Below, piece by piece: positions 59,972 to 64,000 of a DNA stretch of 64,000 nt (positions are counted from its first letter, which is position 1; each line of letters opens with the position of its first letter). The stretch covers positions 3,682,804-3,746,803 of the forward strand of contig NC_089586.1 in assembly GCF_019320115.1 (NCBI RefSeq), in the 5' to 3' direction. The translations under genes were made by a program, and so were the position numbers. This DNA is from Miscanthus floridulus. Its lineage: Eukaryota > Streptophyta > Magnoliopsida > Poales > Poaceae. The notes below the pieces were generated by a model. That model was not told the DNA's origin and did no database searches. It saw only the letters and a list, made by a program, of their open reading frames with translations.

Positions 59972-62900
59972 ATGGGTTCCTTTGGGATAGACTGGAACCA
60001 GAAGGCCTCCGTGTTGTGGGACTGGGAGAATTTGCTGCCCATAGGCGCAAACGGGAGCGAGAACCCCAGGATGACTGCTGCGCCTCAGGGTGAGGCCAAG
60101 TTTGCAGGCCTTGAGGCCACAAGGCATGAATCAGTGCATTCTTCCTGCGGCACCTTCTCTTCCAGCTCGGAGATGGGGTATGGTTCATCCAAGAGCTCCG
60201 TATCCGCGTCGACTGATTCTTCGCCCAAGGCTAAGGGGAACAACATGGAGCTCAATTTCGTGCCTGCCAAAGCGCCTGACAAGAACACTGATTCGGGAAA
60301 GGTTAATGATGCCAGGACCTCTCCATCATCGGTGATTGCCATCAGCAGTGGAGAGCCGGTGCTAAGCCTGAAACTTGGCAAGAGAACATATTTTGAAGAT
60401 GTCTGTGGAGAGCAGAGTGTCAAGAGTTTGCCGTCAGATACGAGTGCAGTGACTCCTCCTCCTGCTTCTGCTAAGAAGGCAAAAGCGGCTCCAAACACTC
60501 GGAAATCTTACTGTCAGGTTGAAGGCTGCAACGTTGATCTGTCTTCTGCTAAAGAGTACCATCGGAAGCACAGAGTCTGTGAACCTCATTCGAAGGCTCC
60601 CAAGGTGGTTGTTGCTGGTCTGGAGCGGCGCTTTTGTCAACAGTGTAGCCGGTGAGTTCTTTAGCTTGTAAACCGAGCATCGCTTTTCCTTGGAGAAACA
60701 TGTTTTCTGTTGTTTGCTTGGATCCATGTTTTGGTATCCTTGAGTAGGAAGGAAAAATGCTCTGCTATGTTGAAAATCCAATTTCTTGCAGGTTCCATGG
60801 ATTATCTGAGTTTGACCAGAAGAAAAAAAGCTGCCGCAGGCGCCTCAACGATCACAATGCCCGCAGACGGAAGCCACAGCCTGAAGCACTTTCTTTTGGT
60901 TCATCAAGGCTGTCCGCAATGTTCTATGGTAGTAATAAGCCTTTGGTTGCCTTGTCATTTTGTGAAGCCAACACATTATTTATTTATCTTCTTCTAGCAA
61001 CTATTATGTTTAAGAATCTTAGGAATGCAAAGCTGCATATTTTATCTGTGAAATTGATCTCCTTGTTTTATTCACAATTCAGTGTCATGATTTTTAAGGT
61101 GTGATTCAATTTTTTTTTTAATTTACGATATTAGATGACATGGTTACTCTGGTAGTGTTGGTAACTGATGAACTCCATCTGAGGGAGTGCCATTTTGATT
61201 TGTATAGAGGGGCACATTTGCTCCGTTCTTTTCAATTTAGATATCTAACACATGATTCAGTTTTGTCTGCCATGATGCCATCTCTCGATATGGTTATGTT
61301 CCACATTATACTTCAGGAAAACCCACTTTACGTTTGCACAAACAAATTGATGCTTTGGAGATACTAGGAAGCTGAGTAAGCCTTAGTTCAAATTTATTAA
61401 GTCCATGCCATGACCACTATATTTTCAGCACTTTGTGGTTTGTACGAAAGCAGCTTCAACATTAATACTATGCAAATAATTTGTTCCATTGCTGAATCTG
61501 TTAGCTTTATCACTGAATTTGTCTTGCCTTTCTTAAACAGACACAAGACAACAGACAAGCCTTCTGTTTGGTCAAGGTCCTTATGGTCAAATGAGAAGCT
61601 GTGCAAGTTCTTCATGGGATAACCCAGTAGGAGGCTTCAAATTTGCAGAAACAAAAGCTCCTTGGTTAAGAGCTGCTGGTGTTGATGGGTTGCATCTATC
61701 AAGTCAGCAGGTGTGGAACAACTTTATGCCACATGGTGTCCATCAAGATTTTGATGGGTTCACAGCTTTAAAAGGAACCAGTGCAAAGGTCCTTGATCAA
61801 GGTAATTTTTCATCTGTACTTATGAACCGATGGTCAGTCACTTGCTTGAAAAACTGTTTCTCCTGAAATTCCAAACCAGGGAAAATTCGTAGATAGGTGC
61901 ACCTATATGTTTATTATTTTAGGAGCCTTTCATAAAATTTATCTTCCAGATGATTTTTCTGTCTCTGTGTTAGTGTACATAATTTGTTATCGCCTGATTT
62001 GAAGTTTAGGACTTATAATATGTACCTGTATCATTCATATACGTTTGCATCACACTAGTATATAGCATGTTTCTGAACTTGCATTTGCGGTCTGAGAACC
62101 TTTCTTTGAAAGGACGAGATCAGAGCCTGACTGCTAGGCCATATTTTCGATGTTGTTATCTTAGTCAGTTAATGACCATCAGTCACCATTTTTTAGTAAC
62201 ATCCAAGTAATCTATTTCTTGCCTTTGTACTAGCTTATTGCAACATGATTGAGCGTTTTTACTCAAGGCTTGAACACACTAGCATATGATTTATGTTTTG
62301 CAAGTGCTGAGTCAGCAAAAACCTGCAGTCTCATCTAAAACTTGTCCAAAGAGAGAGCAGACCCAGTGCCGGAGGCTCCCACATGAGTGGGGTCTGGGGA
62401 AGGGAAAAACCGAGGCAAGCCTCCCCCCGCAAAATCTGCGGAGAGGCTGCTTCGAACCCGTGACCTGGTGACTTAGTGAGACAGCTCTCACCACTGCACC
62501 AGGCCTGCCCTTCCATCTGAAACTTGTCCACTTTACTGAATTGCCAACATCAGTAGCTGCCACCTAAACCTTGATTCAGCTCTTTCATAACATGGCCAAA
62601 GGATACAGCACGCTAAGCTAACTTTTCAGAATCAGACCCCACTGCACCATAATTGGGACCTAGGACGGTTTGTATTGATCTCTGTGTAGGGTGGGGGGTT
62701 TATATCATGGTTGGTTCCCAAATTTGGCATGTTGTGATAGATGGCACTCATGGTTGGTTCTGAAATTTGGTACATTGTCAAGTAGATTCCAACCGCCATT
62801 TTTTTTCTTCCTTTTCTTGTATTGTTGGGAAATCAGTAAGTAGCCAACAGTGTCATCCTCATAGACAATATGCTTGGGTTCCAGATTCCATGAATAACTT

Positions 62901-63706
62901 AACTGATTGATTGATTTTTGCTTGTGCTGCTCAAAACTTGTGGTTCCTAATGCTACACATGCAGGCAAAACCTCGAGAGGCACCGAGCCAGAATGTTGTT
63001 TTTTCTGTAAATGATCTAATCATCATTGATTTTGGTAATTGATGATATCCTCTATATGGAAAATTATTGACCCTACTATGCTTTAGTTTTAATTACTATG
63101 AACTATAAGATTAACTGAATTTAACACTGCACTCTTATCTCATAAGTCATATACTCCTGTCAGGAATGGTTGTTTCCAAATAAACAACTAAGACGGACAA
63201 CAGTTGCAGTAGCATATATGGCATTTATCGTATCGAATAAATATGCATTTTCAACAAACTTGAGGATTTTGACTATCGCTGAACATACCTAGTACCATAA
63301 CATGCATCCTTCCCTTGACGTGTTTCCAGGCGTTGAAGCTTCTGCGGTCGTCTCCGACCCAGACGGAACCCCAGATCTTCAGCGTGCTCTCTCTCTTCTG
63401 TCAAACAGTCCAGCCGGTGCTGGTACCAACCAGCAGCGGACTGCTCAGCTGCACCACCACCACGCTGGCCTGAGCACCCTCGCCGCCAGCTCCAGCTCCT
63501 TGATGCAAGCCTCATCACCAGGGCTGTGGCAAGACGGCGGTAGCGTGGCCCTGGGCCACCACGCCCACGCCCACGCGCGGTTTCAGGCTCTCGATGCCAC
63601 GGGCAGTGGCGCCGCCATTGCAACAACGGCTCAGGAGCTGCTCCAGCTCCCGAGGCCGCCGTCCTCGTACGACAGCCCCTCGTCCCACTACGACCTGATG
63701 CGCTGA
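59972..63706 (+). CDS. SPL: SQUAMOSA promoter-binding-like transcription factor (SPL, rice SPL3/SPL12-like)
   Basis: Nuclear transcription factor binding GTAC-core sites; family roles are phase change, inflorescence and tiller architecture. Four exons: 59972-60651, 60792-60928, 61541-61801 and 63330-63706, all with GT-AG borders and matching phases, giving 484 residues. The start [20 protein letters not shown] is the conserved N-terminus of the rice SPL3/12 type, which supports ATG 59972. The SBP domain begins near residue 180 ([30 protein letters not shown]), and intron 1 splits the Arg codon before FHGLSEFD. The second zinc site is followed by the bipartite nuclear signal ([19 protein letters not shown]). 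The last exon encodes [11 protein letters not shown], over the miR156 site. No stop or frameshift is present, so it looks functional. Confidence 0.95.
62349..62513 (-). mobile_element. Au-like SINE in SPL intron 3
   Basis: Read on the minus strand it shows a tRNA-like pol III promoter: A box in GGTGCAGTGGTGAGAGC and B box GGTTCGAAGC, then the body GCAGCCTCTCCGCAGATTTTG and GAGGCTTGCCTCGG typical of the Au SINE family (recall). Flanking direct repeats CATCTAAAACTTGTCCA (62332-62348) and CATCTGAAACTTGTCCA (62514-62530) match at 16 of 17 bases, a clear retroposition target duplication. Confidence 0.88.
63385..63404 (+). promoter_or_regulatory. miR156 target site in the last SPL exon
   Basis: GTGCTCTCTCTCTTCTGTCA is the classical miR156/157 complementary site of SPL genes and encodes the conserved ALSLLSN segment. 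Post-transcriptional repression by miR156 in juvenile tissue is the known behaviour of such SPLs. Confidence 0.93.
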
Positions 63707-63826
63707 TGCTTCTCCCTTCAGGCATCAGGTAGAGCGCGCGGTTTGCGCGGGATCGGACTCGGCTTCTGGCGTCTCTGGAACTCGGGATTTTGAACTGCTG
63801 TATGTTTGATCTGAATGAACGAACAA

Positions 63827-63832
63827 AATAAA
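63827..63832 (+). terminator. Poly(A) signal of SPL
   Basis: AATAAA lies 121 bases after the stop codon, in the context GAACAAAATAAAGGCC. Confidence 0.65.
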
Positions 63833-64000
63833 GGCCTGCACAAACCTAGCCTTGTTGCCATGGAAACTCGTGGGATCGCCAGGAGCTGCGTGTGCTTGAA
63901 TAATCCACAGTTTTGTGACGCTAGCTTTCTATTTATTTGTGTAATGTAACTGTATTGCTTGAATAATCCCAGATGTCTCTCACCACTCCTGCCTCTGATG

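Noticed and set aside
62300..62540. Functional tRNA gene in SPL intron 3
   Set aside because: A and B boxes are present, but no complete cloverleaf, and the SINE body and target duplications explain it.

Overview
This is repeat-rich nuclear DNA of a grass, most likely an Andropogoneae species (the Saccharum/Miscanthus/Sorghum group). The evidence is nested SIRE/Maximus-type Copia and Tat-type Ty3/gypsy retrotransposons, MITEs and MULEs of grass type, an Au-like SINE, and two plant genes with plant intron structure. Species assignment is inference.

Layout. 1-9127: a Copia element on + (Copia-1, 5' LTR cut by the window edge) with decayed gag and pol. 10316-25522: a second Copia element on - (Copia-2) with 5-bp target duplication GTAGG. 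It carries gag, pol and a third long reading frame behind an LTR-like promoter module, and its 5' LTR holds a 1.9-kb solo LTR of the Copia-1 family. 27058-28724: a Mutator-like element that captured the C-terminal half of a 3-ketoacyl-CoA synthase gene. 29762-33207: an apparently intact two-exon gene for a GPI-anchored GH17 beta-1,3-glucanase with an X8 domain. 33800-37400: MITEs, a 110-bp-arm inverted repeat, and a 1.3-kb almost wholly palindromic MULE with a perfect 9-bp target duplication. 39447-57544: a Tat-type Ty3/gypsy element on - (about 14.0 kb without its insertions), with an opposite-strand, apparently spliced gene between pol and the 3' LTR. That gene is hit by two solo LTRs, one in coding sequence and one in an intron. 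59972-63706: an apparently intact four-exon SQUAMOSA-promoter-binding (SPL) transcription factor gene with a perfect-looking miR156 target site and a SINE in its third intron.

Only the GH17 gene and the SPL gene look functional. All transposon genes carry in-frame stops and frameshifts. Many of the stops are TAG or TAA where CAG or CAA is expected, which fits decay of methylated cytosines in silenced DNA. Insertion order by nesting: Copia-2 predates the solo LTR at 23540, and the gypsy element predates the solo LTRs at 44184 and 46650.

The observations most worth follow-up are the extra gene of Copia-2 with its own CCGGAC-motif/TATA module, the recurrence of such motif arrays upstream of the TATA box in several LTR families, the KCS-capturing MULE whose terminal inverted repeats now contain host exon sequence, and the fully palindromic MULE as a potential small-RNA source. 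Coordinates of LTRs and splice sites were read by eye; no alignment or database search was run.
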